Below are positions 24,001-33,193 of a stretch of DNA of 64,000 nt, in pieces (the first letter of the stretch is position 1; every line of letters starts with the position of its first letter). The notes under the pieces are model-generated. The model worked only from the letters and a program-made list of their open reading frames with translations. It ran no database searches and had not been told where the DNA came from. The translations under genes were made by a program, and so were the position numbers. Location of the stretch: contig NZ_CP171729.1 in the NCBI RefSeq assembly GCF_043769475.1, positions 2,728,001-2,792,000 of the forward strand, given 5' to 3'. The DNA is from Allomesorhizobium sp043769475. GTDB lineage: Bacteria; Pseudomonadota; Alphaproteobacteria; Rhizobiales; Rhizobiaceae.

Positions 24001-26157
24001 CTATGCTCCCTGCCCCACCCTTTCGAACCACTGGTCCTCGTCGATCACCTCGATGCCGAGTTCGGCGGCCTGCTTCAGTTTGGACCCGGCGCCCGGTCCC
24101 GCGACCACCAGATCGGTCTTCTTGGACACCGAGCCCGCGACCTTGGCGCCGAATTTTTCGGCCATCGCCTTTGCCTCGTCGCGCGACATCCTTTCCAGCG
24201 AGCCGGTGAACACCACCGTCTTGCCCGAAACCGGCGACGACACTTCGCCGACGCGCGCCTCGTCGAGCGGCGTGACCTCCTTCAGCAGCGCGTCGACCAC
24301 CTCGCGGTTGTGCTCCTCGGCGAAGAACTCGACGACCGCCTCCGCCACGACCGCGCCGATGCCGCCGACGCCGTTCAGTTCCTGCCAGGCGGCGTTGCCG
24401 GGATCGCCCTTGCCTTCTGGCGGCGCCGCGCCCTCTGCTACCTCGCGGAAGGTAGCAAAGCTGATGAAATGCCGCGCCAGCCGCTTGGCGTTGGTCTCGC
24501 CAACGTGGCGGATGCCGAGCGCATAAAGGAAGCGGGAAAACTCGACCTTCCGGCGATCATCGATCGCCGCAAACAGCTTCTTCACCGAAATCGTGCCGAA
24601 GCCGTCGATGTTTTCGAGCTTCGCAAGCGACTTTTCCTGCCGTGCCTTGAGCGTAAAAATATCGGCCGGCGAGCGTATCCTGAGCGCCGGGTCCTCGGAA
24701 TTGAAAAAGAACTCGATCTGCTTTTCGCCAAGCCCCTCGATGTCCATCGCGCCGCGCGCCACGAAATGGCGCAGCCGCTCGACCGCTTGCGCCGGGCAGA
24801 TCAGGCCGCCGGTGCAGCGCCGCACCGCCTCGCCCTCCTCGCGCACCGCATGGCTGCCGCAATGCGGACAGGTTTCCGGAAATTTGTATGGCACGGCGTT
24901 GGCCGGGCGCTTTTCCGGAACGATGTCGAGGATCTGCGGGATGACGTCGCCGGCGCGCTGGATGATCACCGTGTCGCCGACGCGGATGTCGCGGCCCTCG
25001 CGGATCGGCTGGCCGCTATTGCCGATGCCCTTGATGTAGTCCTCATTGTGCAGCGTGGCGTTGGTCACCACCACGCCGCCCACGGTCACCGGTTCCAGCC
25101 TTGCAACCGGCGTCAAGGCGCCGGTGCGGCCGACCTGGATGTCGATGCCGTTGAGCACGGTCATCGCCTTCTCGGCCGCGAATTTATGCGCGGTCGCCCA
25201 ACGCGGGCTGCGCGAGCGGAAGCCGAGCCGCTCCTGTAGGTCGAGCCGGTCGACCTTGTAGACGACGCCGTCTATGTCGTAGGGCAGCGCCGCGCGCTCA
25301 GCCTCGACAGCGTGGTAATGCTTGATGATCGCCTCGACCGAATGGCAGCGCACCATCCGCTCGTTGACCGGAAAGCCCCAGTCGGCGAAGCGCCGCACCA
25401 CCTCGAACTGCGTTTCGCCAAGCGGCGCGCTGGTCTCGCCCCAGGCATAGGCGAAAAACCGCAGCGGCCGCGTTTTCGTCACCGAAGGATCGATCTGGCG
25501 CAGGCTTCCCGCCGCCGAGTTGCGCGGATTGGCGAACACCCGGCCGGTCTCGGCCATGCGCTTGTTCAGCTCCATGAAATCGTCGCGGCGCATATAGACC
25601 TCGCCGCGAATTTCGACCAGGTCCGGCGCATCCTTTGGCAATTGATGCGGAATCTCGCGAATGGTGCGGATGTTGGCGGTCACATTCTCGCCGGTCGTGC
25701 CGTCGCCGCGTGTCGCCGCCGTCATGAGCCGGCGGTTCTCATATCGCAGTGACATCGAAAGGCCGTCGATCTTCGGCTCCGCCGTGAACACCAGTTCCCT
25801 GTCCGCCGGCAGCGCAAGATATCGGCGCACGCTGGCAACGAAGTCGATCACGTCCTGGTCGGAAAAGGCGTTGTCTAACGACAGCATAGGCCGCGCATGC
25901 ACCACCGGCCCGAACGCGCCGGCAGGCGCTGCGCCGACCTTTAGAGACGGCGAATCCTCCCGCACCAGTTCCGGAAATTTCGCCTCGATTGCGACGTTGC
26001 GCAGCCTCAGCGCATCGTATTCGGCGTCAGAAATGGTTGGCGCATCTTCGGCATGGTAGCGCCGGTCATGTTCGGCGATTTCCCGCGCCAGCCTTTCAAG
26101 CTCGGCGGACGCCTCGGCTTCGGTCAGGTCGTCGATGGATTTTTCGGTAAGGGACAT
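24001..26157 (-). CDS. ligA: NAD-dependent DNA ligase LigA
   Basis: 718-aa replicative ligase that seals nicks using NAD+. Adenylation-domain Lys is in EPKIDGLS near residue 130; the OB fold, Cys4 zinc finger (CPHCG...C...CPAQ, near 425-450), helix-hairpin-helix segments and a C-terminal BRCT domain (KTVVFTGSLERMSRDEAKA) follow in the usual order. Length is slightly above the 670-aa E. coli enzyme, as usual in rhizobia. It lies 81 nt downstream of recN on the same strand and is likely in the lpxC-bamD-recN-ligA unit. Confidence 0.97.
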   Translation of the reverse strand: MSLTEKSIDDLTEAEASAELERLAREIAEHDRRYHAEDAPTISDAEYDALRLRNVAIEAKFPELVREDSPSLKVGAAPAGAFGPVVHARPMLSLDNAFSDQDVIDFVASVRRYLALPADRELVFTAEPKIDGLSMSLRYENRRLMTAATRGDGTTGENVTANIRTIREIPHQLPKDAPDLVEIRGEVYMRRDDFMELNKRMAETGRVFANPRNSAAGSLRQIDPSVTKTRPLRFFAYAWGETSAPLGETQFEVVRRFADWGFPVNERMVRCHSVEAIIKHYHAVEAERAALPYDIDGVVYKVDRLDLQERLGFRSRSPRWATAHKFAAEKAMTVLNGIDIQVGRTGALTPVARLEPVTVGGVVVTNATLHNEDYIKGIGNSGQPIREGRDIRVGDTVIIQRAGDVIPQILDIVPEKRPANAVPYKFPETCPHCGSHAVREEGEAVRRCTGGLICPAQAVERLRHFVARGAMDIEGLGEKQIEFFFNSEDPALRIRSPADIFTLKARQEKSLAKLENIDGFGTISVKKLFAAIDDRRKVEFSRFLYALGIRHVGETNAKRLARHFISFATFREVAEGAAPPEGKGDPGNAAWQELNGVGGIGAVVAEAVVEFFAEEHNREVVDALLKEVTPLDEARVGEVSSPVSGKTVVFTGSLERMSRDEAKAMAEKFGAKVAGSVSKKTDLVVAGPGAGSKLKQAAELGIEVIDEDQWFERVGQGA

Positions 26158-26238
26158 GGGGACGGACTATCTTCCCGGAAGATGAGCAGGCCGCGAAGTC
26201 TTCGACAAAATGCCAAAAAAAGTAAACAGCCCCCGGTG

Positions 26239-27906
26239 CTAAACCGTGTTCTCGCTGAGCAGCCGGCCGGCCGCCGCGCGCGCTTCCTCGGTGATCGTCG
26301 CGCCGGCGAGCATGCGGGCAATTTCCTCCTGGCGCGCGCCGCGGTCCATCTCGGCGATGCCCGTCGAGACCCGCTCCGTCCCTCCCGACTTGGAGATGAG
26401 GAAATGCGTGTTGGCCCGCGCCGCCACCTGCGGCGCATGCGTCACCGACAGCACCTGCACCCGCGCCGACAGCCGCGCCAGCCTCTGCCCGATGGCGTCG
26501 GCGACCGCCCCGCCCACGCCGGTGTCGATCTCGTCGAAGACCAGCGTCGGAGCCGAGCCGCGATCGGCAAGCGCCACCTTGAGCGCCAGCAGGAAGCGCG
26601 ACAGTTCGCCGCCTGACGCGACCTTCATCATCGGGCCCGCCCGCGTTCCAGGGTTGGTCCGCACCCAGAACTCGACCTGGTCGATGCCCTCTTCCATGCG
26701 GTTGTCGGGCTCGCTCGCCATCTCGACGATGAACTCGGCGCGTTCAAGCTTGAGCGCCGGCAATTCGGCCATCACCGTCTTCTGCAGGCCGATAGCCGCG
26801 CCCTTGCGCAGTTCGGAAAGCCGCTGGGCAATCGCGTCATAGACGTCGCGCGCGGCTGCGGCCTGCTTTTCCAGGATGTGAAGCCGCTCTTCACCGGCAT
26901 CGAGGTCGGCAAGATCGGCCGCCATCGTGTCGCGCAACTGCGCCAGGTCGTCGACCTGCACATTGTGCTTGCGCGATGCGGCGCGCAGCGCAAACAGCCG
27001 CTCCTCGGCCTTTTCCAGCCGCTGCGGATCGTATTCGGTTGCGCGCATGGCAGCTTCGACGGCCGATTGCGCGGCGTCGAGCGACAGCATCGCTTCATCG
27101 AGCGAAGTCACCACCTCGTCGAGCAGGCCAGGAACTTCGCCGGCCTTGCGCTGCAGCCGCCGGAGCAGGCTCGCAAGCTGCGGCAGCGGCGATTGCGGCC
27201 CCGACAGCACGTCCTGCGCGTCCTGGATCTCTGACGCTATCTTCTCAGCCCGCATCATGGTCGTGCGGATTTCGGCGAGCTCGGTTTCTTCGCCAGGCTG
27301 CGGATCGAGCTGCACGAGTTCGGCGACAGAGGCGCGCAGATAGTCGGCTTCGCGGGCGGCGGCCGCGACCTTGGCGCGGTGGCGCGCCAGTTCCTGTTCG
27401 CCATCGCGCCAGCGCCGCCATGCTTCGCCGCAGGCGCGAACCTCGCCCAGATGCCCCCCGAACGAATCAAGCAGGTCGCGATGCGCGCTGGCGTCGACCA
27501 GCGCCCGCTCGTCGTGCTGGCCATGGATCTCGACCAGCGCGCGGCCTATGTCGCGCATCAGCGTAACGCTGGAAGGCTGGTCATTGACGAAGACGCGGGT
27601 GCGCCCGTCCGCGGTCTGGACGCGGCGCAGGATGATGTCCCCGTCGTCGTCCAGAGCGTTTTCCAACAGGAGCAGGCGCGCCGGATGGTTGCGCGGCACG
27701 TCGAACACAGCCGAAACCTGGCCCTGCGCAGCACCATGCCTCACAAGCGAGGCGTCGCCGCGCGCGCCGAGCGCCAGCGAAAGGGCATCGAGGAGTATGG
27801 ATTTGCCGGCGCCGGTCTCGCCGGTCAGCACGGAAAGGCCGGCCGAGAAATCAATGTCCAGCCGTTCGATCAGTACGATATCGCGGATCGACAGCCTGGA
27901 AAGCAT
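26239..27906 (-). CDS. recN: DNA repair protein RecN
   Basis: 555-aa SMC-like ATPase of double-strand break repair. The N-terminal Walker A is GETGAGKSILLDAL; a long central coiled coil (about 150-370) follows; the C-terminal half has the ABC signature SGGELSRFLLALK and Walker B TLVFDEIDTGVGG. Start at 27906 gives the family N-terminus MLSRLSIRDIVLIERLDID; it is 8 nt after the bamD stop. No SOS box was recognised in front, in keeping with its position inside an operon. Confidence 0.95.
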   Translation of the reverse strand: MLSRLSIRDIVLIERLDIDFSAGLSVLTGETGAGKSILLDALSLALGARGDASLVRHGAAQGQVSAVFDVPRNHPARLLLLENALDDDGDIILRRVQTADGRTRVFVNDQPSSVTLMRDIGRALVEIHGQHDERALVDASAHRDLLDSFGGHLGEVRACGEAWRRWRDGEQELARHRAKVAAAAREADYLRASVAELVQLDPQPGEETELAEIRTTMMRAEKIASEIQDAQDVLSGPQSPLPQLASLLRRLQRKAGEVPGLLDEVVTSLDEAMLSLDAAQSAVEAAMRATEYDPQRLEKAEERLFALRAASRKHNVQVDDLAQLRDTMAADLADLDAGEERLHILEKQAAAARDVYDAIAQRLSELRKGAAIGLQKTVMAELPALKLERAEFIVEMASEPDNRMEEGIDQVEFWVRTNPGTRAGPMMKVASGGELSRFLLALKVALADRGSAPTLVFDEIDTGVGGAVADAIGQRLARLSARVQVLSVTHAPQVAARANTHFLISKSGGTERVSTGIAEMDRGARQEEIARMLAGATITEEARAAAGRLLSENTV

Positions 27907-27914
27907 GGATGCCG

Positions 27915-28785
27915 TCAGGCGCCGGTGATCAGCTTTCCGGCCTTGGATATCCACGAGCCGGCATTGTCGCGCGGCTCAAGGCCGCCGGTCTGCAACAGCG
28001 TATAGGAATCCTTGTACCACTGGCTGTCGGGATAGTTCTGCCCCAGCACCGCCGCCGCCGTCTGCGCTTCGGACGTCAGCCCCATCGCGTAGTAGCTCTC
28101 GGTAAGGCGGGCAAGCGCCTCCTCGACATGGCGCGTGTTGGAATAGTTCTCGACCACATAGCGGAACCGTTTGACCGCCGCGATGTATTCGCGCCGCTCG
28201 AGATAGTAGCGGCCGATCTGCATTTCCTTGCCGGCGAGCTGATCGCGCGCAAACCGCACCTTTTTCCCGTGCGTCGTCGACATATTCGGATTCGGGCCAG
28301 CGTTGCACCACCTCTTCCATCGCTTCGATGGCGCGCCGCGATTCCTTCTGGTCCTGTGTCACGTCGCGGATCTGCCGGAAATAGCTCAAGCCGACGATAT
28401 ACTGGGCATAAGCGGCGTCTTCCGTCGACGGATAGAGCGAGACGTAGCGCTTGGCCGCATTGATGGCCTCGTCGTAATTGCCCTGGCGGTAATTGGCGAA
28501 GGCGCCCATCACCATCGATTTGCGGGCATACTCGGAATAGGGATGCTGCCGGTCGACGGCGTCGAACTTGCGGCTTGCTTCCTTGAGCCGGCCGGCGCTG
28601 AGGTTGGCGAGGCCCTGATTGTAGAGCACATCCGCGGGTTCGGTCTGCTCGACATAGGTCGCGAGATCGATATCGTCGTCCGACGACATGCAGCCCGACA
28701 GGACCGCCGGCGTGGCCAGGACCGACAAGGCCAGCAAGGTCGCCCGCAAAGGCTTTTTCGCTTGAACAGCGCGCTGGAAAATCAT
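27915..28785 (-). pseudogene. bamD: outer-membrane assembly lipoprotein BamD, frameshifted
   Basis: BamD (ComL) is the essential lipoprotein partner of BamA in the BAM complex. The first part reads correctly: lipobox LSGC near residue 32, then TPR repeats (VLYNQGLANLSAGRLKEAS, PYSEYARKS, YPSTEDAAYAQ) up to YVDDAREK. There the frame is lost; the family sequence KVRFARDQLAGKEMQIGRYY continues one frame over to the stop at 27915. The breakpoint is a run of five A on the coding strand (T at 28261-28265); four A would restore a continuous 289-aa BamD. Without correction the product ends at 27976 with a nonsense tail. Sequencing error is the leading explanation, because loss of BamD should be lethal. 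Start ATG 28785 precedes the signal peptide. Confidence 0.88.
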
Positions 28786-28902
28786 GATCGGAACGGCCCC
28801 TCTCGGCGTCAATTTGCAGCCATAAACCATAACTGCTCCTGCACGGCAAACGCTATCGCCCTGCATTGGCGCATTTTTGTGGCGCGCCCCTCTAAGGACA
28901 GA

Positions 28903-28924
28903 GGCGGCGACAAACGTCGCCGCC
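28903..28924 (-). terminator. hairpin downstream of lpxC
   Basis: Perfect 9-bp stem GGCGGCGAC/GTCGCCGCC with a 4-nt loop, 11 nt past the lpxC stop on the minus strand. There is no clear T-run, so it may attenuate or stabilise rather than terminate before bamD. Confidence 0.45.
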
Positions 28925-28934
28925 GTCCTCAGGC

Positions 28935-29885
28935 TTAAAGCATCCAGGGCGCAAAGACCGGCGCGTTGACGGCGATCATTTCCGCTGAACGGCCGCGCTC
29001 GCGGCGAGTCGTTTCGACAGTCTCGAAAGCCGTGCGGTCGGAGAGCAGCCGGCGCAGCGCCGAGGCATTAAGTTTGTGGCCGCCGCGGTAGGAGCGGAAG
29101 CAGCCGATGAAACGCGCGCCGGCAAGCGCCAGGTCGCCCATCGCGTCGAGTGTCTTGTGGCGCACGAACTCGTTGGAATAGCGCAGCCCCTCGACATTGA
29201 TGACGCGGCTGTCGTCGCCGATCACCACCGAGTTTTCCAGCGACGAGCCGAGCGCCAGGCCGGCGGCCCACAGCCGCTCCACATCCTTCATGAAGCCGAA
29301 GGTGCGCGCCCGCGCGATGTCGCGGCGGAAAACGTCGGCGTCGATATCGGCGGCAAAGGACTGCCGGCCGACCGCGGGGCTGTCGAAATCGATCTCGACC
29401 TCGAAGCGCGTCCCGCCATACGGCAGAAATTCGGCCCAGGAGGCGCCATTCTCTATGCGCACCGGCTTCAGAACCCGTATGTAGCGCCGCTTCACCGCCA
29501 GCGTCTCTATGCCGGCCTGGTCGAACGCGTCGACGAACATGGCGGCGCTGCCGTCGAGGATCGGCACTTCGCTGCCGTCGATCTCGATGGAGAGATTGTC
29601 GATGCCGAGGCCGAACAGCGCGGCCATCACATGCTCGACAGTCGCGACATGGTGGCCGGACGGGTCGCCGAGAACCGTGCAGAGTGCCGTGCCGCCGATC
29701 TCCGAAACCAGCGCCGGCAGTTCCCGGCCCGAGCCGCCCTCACCCGTGTAATGGAACACGACCCCTGTATCGGGGTCGGCCGGATGGAAATGCATTGAAA
29801 CCGGTTTACCGCTATGAACGCCGATGCCCGACAGCGTCACGCGCGATTTGAGTGTTGTTTGATAATCGTGCAAGTCTATCCCCAT
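28935..29885 (-). CDS. lpxC: UDP-3-O-acyl-N-acetylglucosamine deacetylase LpxC
   Basis: 316-aa zinc deacetylase that performs the committed step of lipid A synthesis. Motifs visible: GIGVHSGKPVSMHFHPA at the N-terminus, HVMAALFGLGIDNLSIEIDG (zinc His), HKTLDAMGDLALAGA (zinc His and Asp) and SYRGGHKLNASAL (catalytic His). The start at 29885 gives the canonical N-terminus; 27 further codons upstream are not family sequence. As usual in alphaproteobacteria it lies just downstream of ftsZ, here after a 280-nt gap with a hairpin. Confidence 0.96.
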   Translation of the reverse strand: MGIDLHDYQTTLKSRVTLSGIGVHSGKPVSMHFHPADPDTGVVFHYTGEGGSGRELPALVSEIGGTALCTVLGDPSGHHVATVEHVMAALFGLGIDNLSIEIDGSEVPILDGSAAMFVDAFDQAGIETLAVKRRYIRVLKPVRIENGASWAEFLPYGGTRFEVEIDFDSPAVGRQSFAADIDADVFRRDIARARTFGFMKDVERLWAAGLALGSSLENSVVIGDDSRVINVEGLRYSNEFVRHKTLDAMGDLALAGARFIGCFRSYRGGHKLNASALRRLLSDRTAFETVETTRRERGRSAEMIAVNAPVFAPWML

Positions 29886-30110
29886 ATGCCCATTCAATCT
29901 GTCCGCTGCACGATCCCAAATGTGCGCGGCTCTTGATTTTTTCGGCCTGCAGGACCTCATCCCCAAAACTCCTGCATTCCGTTTCTTTCGGCGGCGAAGA
30001 TAGTATTCCGGAGGGAAGACTCCAAATCACGGATTCTTACCCTGTGTAACGCCTGCCCGCTGTTCACCTCCTCCAACAAGGATTTGATTTCATTGCGGTT
30101 TCAAACGCCG

Positions 30111-30138
30111 ACGGGCGGGCAAAATTGCGCCCGCCCGT
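30111..30138 (-). terminator. hairpin downstream of ftsZ
   Basis: Perfect 10-bp stem ACGGGCGGGC/GCCCGCCCGT with an 8-nt loop, starting 27 nt after the ftsZ stop. No T-run follows on the minus strand. It may be a terminator or an mRNA-stabilising hairpin at the end of the dcw transcript, leaving lpxC with its own promoter in 29886-30110. Confidence 0.6.
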
Positions 30139-30165
30139 TAAGCTTGATTACCGTTTGTTAACAGT

Positions 30166-31812
30166 TCAGTTTGCCTGCCGGCGAAGAAACGCCGGAATCT
30201 CCAATTGGTCGTCTTCCTGAGTCGTCCTCGCCTGCGGGGAAAGCCGGCCATGTTCGTCGAGTTGGCCGCGGCGGGGCGCATAGAGTTGCGGGTCCTGGCT
30301 GGCTATACGCCGCGCTTCGGGCGCGGGCTGGCGCAGCTTCGGCTCGCGCGGCTGTGCGGGCTGCAGGCGCGCCGGCTCCTCCTCGCGGCGCGACAGGCCG
30401 TTGGTCAGCCGCTTCAGCAGCCCCATCGGCCCGCTGCTTTCATGGTCGACCGGGCGGCTCTTGGCCTCAACCTCGGCTTTCACCACGGGTGGGAAGTCCT
30501 CCACACGCGGCATACGGGGCTGGACCACCGCCGCGGGCTGCATTTCCCGCTGCGGCTGCATGACGGGCTGCGGCTGGGCCGGCTGCAACACCGGCTCGGC
30601 GGGCGGCGCCTGGAACAGCTTGCTCTGCGGACGGAAGTCGTCCTGCATAGCGGCCGGACGCGCCGCCATGGCGGCGGCATTCTCCTCGGCCATACGGATG
30701 GCCTCGGCGACCGGATCGGCGCTGCGCACTTCCATCTGCGGTGCCTGCTGCGCAGGAGCCTGAGCCGGCCGCGCATCGGCGGCCGGGCGCGGAGCCTGCT
30801 TCAGCGGCTGGCGGATGGCGATCGGAGCAGCGGCAATTTCTGCGGCCGTCTTGTCGATGCCGGTCGCCACCACCGAAACGCGGATGACGCCTTCGAGTTC
30901 TTCGTCGAAGGTCGCGCCAAGGATGATGTTGGCGTCCTGGTCGACTTCCTCGCGGATACGGGTCGCGGCCTCGTCCACCTCGAACAGCGTCAGGTCGCGG
31001 CCGCCGGTGATCGAGATCAGCAGGCCCTTGGCGCCGCGCATCGTGGTCTCGTCGAGCAGCGGATTAGCGATCGCGGCTTCCGCCGCTGCCATCGCGCGGC
31101 CTTCGCCCGAGGCTTCGCCGGTGCCCATCATCGCCTTGCCCATCTCGCGCATCACCGAGCGGACGTCGGCGAAGTCGAGATTGATCAGGCCTTCCTTGAC
31201 CATCAGGTCGGTGATGCAGGCGACGCCCGAATAGAGCACCTGGTCGGCCATGGCGAAGGCATCGGCGAAGGTGGTCTTGTCATTGGCGAGCCGGAACAGG
31301 TTCTGGTTCGGGATGACGATCAGCGTATCGACGCATTTCTGCAGTTCCTCGATACCGAGATCGGCCGTCTTCATGCGGCGCTGGCCCTCGAAGTGGAACG
31401 GCTTGGTCACTACGCCCACGGTCAGGATGCCCTTCTCGCGCGCCGCACGCGCCACGACCGGGGCAGCACCCGTGCCGGTGCCGCCGCCCATGCCGGCGGT
31501 GACGAAGCACATATGCGTGTTGGACAGATGATCGATGATCTCGTCGATGCACTCCTCGGCGGCGGCGCGTCCGACTTCCGGCTGCGAGCCGGCGCCGAGG
31601 CCCTCGGTGACATGCGCGCCCAACTGGATCAAGCGATCCGATTTGGACATGGTGAGCGCCTGTGCATCGGTGTTGGCCACGACGAATTCGACGCCGCGCA
31701 ATCCCGCCGTGATCATGTTGTTCACGGCGTTGCCGCCGCCGCCTCCCACGCCGAACACGGTGATGCGTGGCTTAAGCTCGGTGATGTCCGGCTTCTGCAG
31801 ATTGATCGTCAT
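30166..31812 (-). CDS. ftsZ: cell division protein FtsZ
   Basis: 548-aa tubulin-like GTPase that forms the Z-ring. The tubulin signature GGGTGTGAAPVVA is near residue 105, with VFGVGGGGGNAVNNM at the start and the catalytic T7 region (DFADVRSVM) near 210. After the 320-residue core comes a long Pro/Gln/Ala-rich disordered linker (about 320-530), typical of rhizobia, and the conserved end peptide LEIPAFLRRQAN that binds FtsA. Start 31812 has AGGA at 10 nt. The gene follows ftsA with a 70-nt gap that may carry an extra promoter. Confidence 0.97.
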   Translation of the reverse strand: MTINLQKPDITELKPRITVFGVGGGGGNAVNNMITAGLRGVEFVVANTDAQALTMSKSDRLIQLGAHVTEGLGAGSQPEVGRAAAEECIDEIIDHLSNTHMCFVTAGMGGGTGTGAAPVVARAAREKGILTVGVVTKPFHFEGQRRMKTADLGIEELQKCVDTLIVIPNQNLFRLANDKTTFADAFAMADQVLYSGVACITDLMVKEGLINLDFADVRSVMREMGKAMMGTGEASGEGRAMAAAEAAIANPLLDETTMRGAKGLLISITGGRDLTLFEVDEAATRIREEVDQDANIILGATFDEELEGVIRVSVVATGIDKTAAEIAAAPIAIRQPLKQAPRPAADARPAQAPAQQAPQMEVRSADPVAEAIRMAEENAAAMAARPAAMQDDFRPQSKLFQAPPAEPVLQPAQPQPVMQPQREMQPAAVVQPRMPRVEDFPPVVKAEVEAKSRPVDHESSGPMGLLKRLTNGLSRREEEPARLQPAQPREPKLRQPAPEARRIASQDPQLYAPRRGQLDEHGRLSPQARTTQEDDQLEIPAFLRRQAN

Positions 31813-31882
31813 TGTCTTCGTCCTTTGCCTTTCCCGCCGCATCGCCGCTGCGGCCGCCTATGGGGCTTTCCCCGTCGAATAT

Positions 31883-33193
31883 CTAAAAACTGTCTCTCAA
31901 CCACTGACTCATGCGATGAAACTTTCCCCCGGTCCCGGTCATCCGCAGCCGGGCGAAACCGCCCGCCTGGGCACTTTCGAAACTCGCCACCTGCGGATAG
32001 ATCAGGAGACCGACCGCCGTCGCGAAGGCCGGCCCCTTGGCCGCTTCGGGCAACCCGGCAACGCCGAGCGGACGCCCGATACGAACATTGCGCCCGAGAA
32101 TTCTGCGCGCCGCTTCCGGCAGGCCGGAAAGCTGGCTGGCGCCGCCGGTCAAGACGACGCGCTTGCCGACCGCGTTGCCATAGCCCGATTTGTTCAGCCG
32201 GTCGCGCAGCATCTCCAATGTCTCCTCGATGCGTGCGCGAATGATGCGGGTCATCACCGAGCGCGGTATCTGCAGCGGCGCCTCGCCATCGTCGCTGCCG
32301 ATCGGCTGGATCGAGACGAGGTCGCGGTCGTCCGCGCTGCCGGGCAGCGCCGAGCCGTGCATGACCTTCAGCCGCTCGGCATCATCGAGCCGCGTCGAGA
32401 GCCCCTTGGCCATGTCCATGGTTACGTGGCTGCCGCCGACCGGAATGGCGTCGCCATACACGAATTTGCCGTCTGCGAAGACCGAGATCGTCGTCGTGCC
32501 GCCGCCCATGTCGATGCAGGCGGCGCCCATTTCGAGCTCGTCGTCGACAAGGGCTGCAAGCCCACTGGCATACGGCGTCGCAACCATCCGCTCGACCGAG
32601 AGGTGCGAGCGGTTGATGCAGAGTTCGAGGTTGCGCAGCGGCGCGGAATCGCCGGTTAGAACGTGCATATCGACGCCGAGCGTGTCGCCAAGCATGCCGC
32701 GAGGGTCGCGCATGCCGCGCTCCGCGTCGAGCGAGAAGGCGACCGGCAGCGAATGCACGACCTCGCGCTCCGCCTTCAGCGCCTGCTTGGCGCCGGCTGC
32801 CAGCACGCGCCTGATATCGGCTGTGTCGACCTCATGCCCGCCAAGATTGATCGTCGCCGAGAACGACCGGCTCTTGAGCCGGCCGGCGGTAAGATTGACG
32901 ATCAGCGAATCGACGGTCAGTCCAGCCATGCGCTCGGCCGCGTCGACCGCCAGCCTGATCGCGTGCTCGGCGCGGTCGAGATCGACGACCACGCCGGACT
33001 TCACGCCTTGCGATTTCTGGTGGCCGATGCCGATCACGCGCGCCTGGTGAGTGCGGCCGCGCAGAAGCTGGCCTTCCTCGCTCGGCTTGAGCTTGGCGAC
33101 CACGCAACAGACCTTGCTCGAACCGACGTCGAGCACGGTGACGATGCCGGAGCGGCGCGACTGGGCGTCCTTGCGGCCGGAGAGCCAGCTCAT
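31883..33193 (-). CDS. ftsA: cell division protein FtsA
   Basis: 436-aa actin-like membrane tether of the Z-ring. Actin-fold phosphate loops are seen in TVLDVGSSKVCCVVA (phosphate 1) and AACIDMGGGTTTISVF (phosphate 2), with VVLTGGASQLSGL as the adenosine motif. The C-terminus FHRMSQWLRDSF is the amphipathic membrane-targeting helix. Its start overlaps the ftsQ stop by 4 nt (ATGA). Confidence 0.97.
   Translation of the reverse strand: MSWLSGRKDAQSRRSGIVTVLDVGSSKVCCVVAKLKPSEEGQLLRGRTHQARVIGIGHQKSQGVKSGVVVDLDRAEHAIRLAVDAAERMAGLTVDSLIVNLTAGRLKSRSFSATINLGGHEVDTADIRRVLAAGAKQALKAEREVVHSLPVAFSLDAERGMRDPRGMLGDTLGVDMHVLTGDSAPLRNLELCINRSHLSVERMVATPYASGLAALVDDELEMGAACIDMGGGTTTISVFADGKFVYGDAIPVGGSHVTMDMAKGLSTRLDDAERLKVMHGSALPGSADDRDLVSIQPIGSDDGEAPLQIPRSVMTRIIRARIEETLEMLRDRLNKSGYGNAVGKRVVLTGGASQLSGLPEAARRILGRNVRIGRPLGVAGLPEAAKGPAFATAVGLLIYPQVASFESAQAGGFARLRMTGTGGKFHRMSQWLRDSF

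Noticed and set aside
30140..30165. CtrA-like box (TTAA-N7-TAAT) near the ftsZ stop
   Set aside because: The second half does not match TTAA and the site is inside or just after ftsZ; too weak to report.
30205..32244. 679-codon plus-strand open frame
   Set aside because: It is antisense to ftsZ and ftsA, which are unmistakable. Long antisense frames are expected at this GC content.
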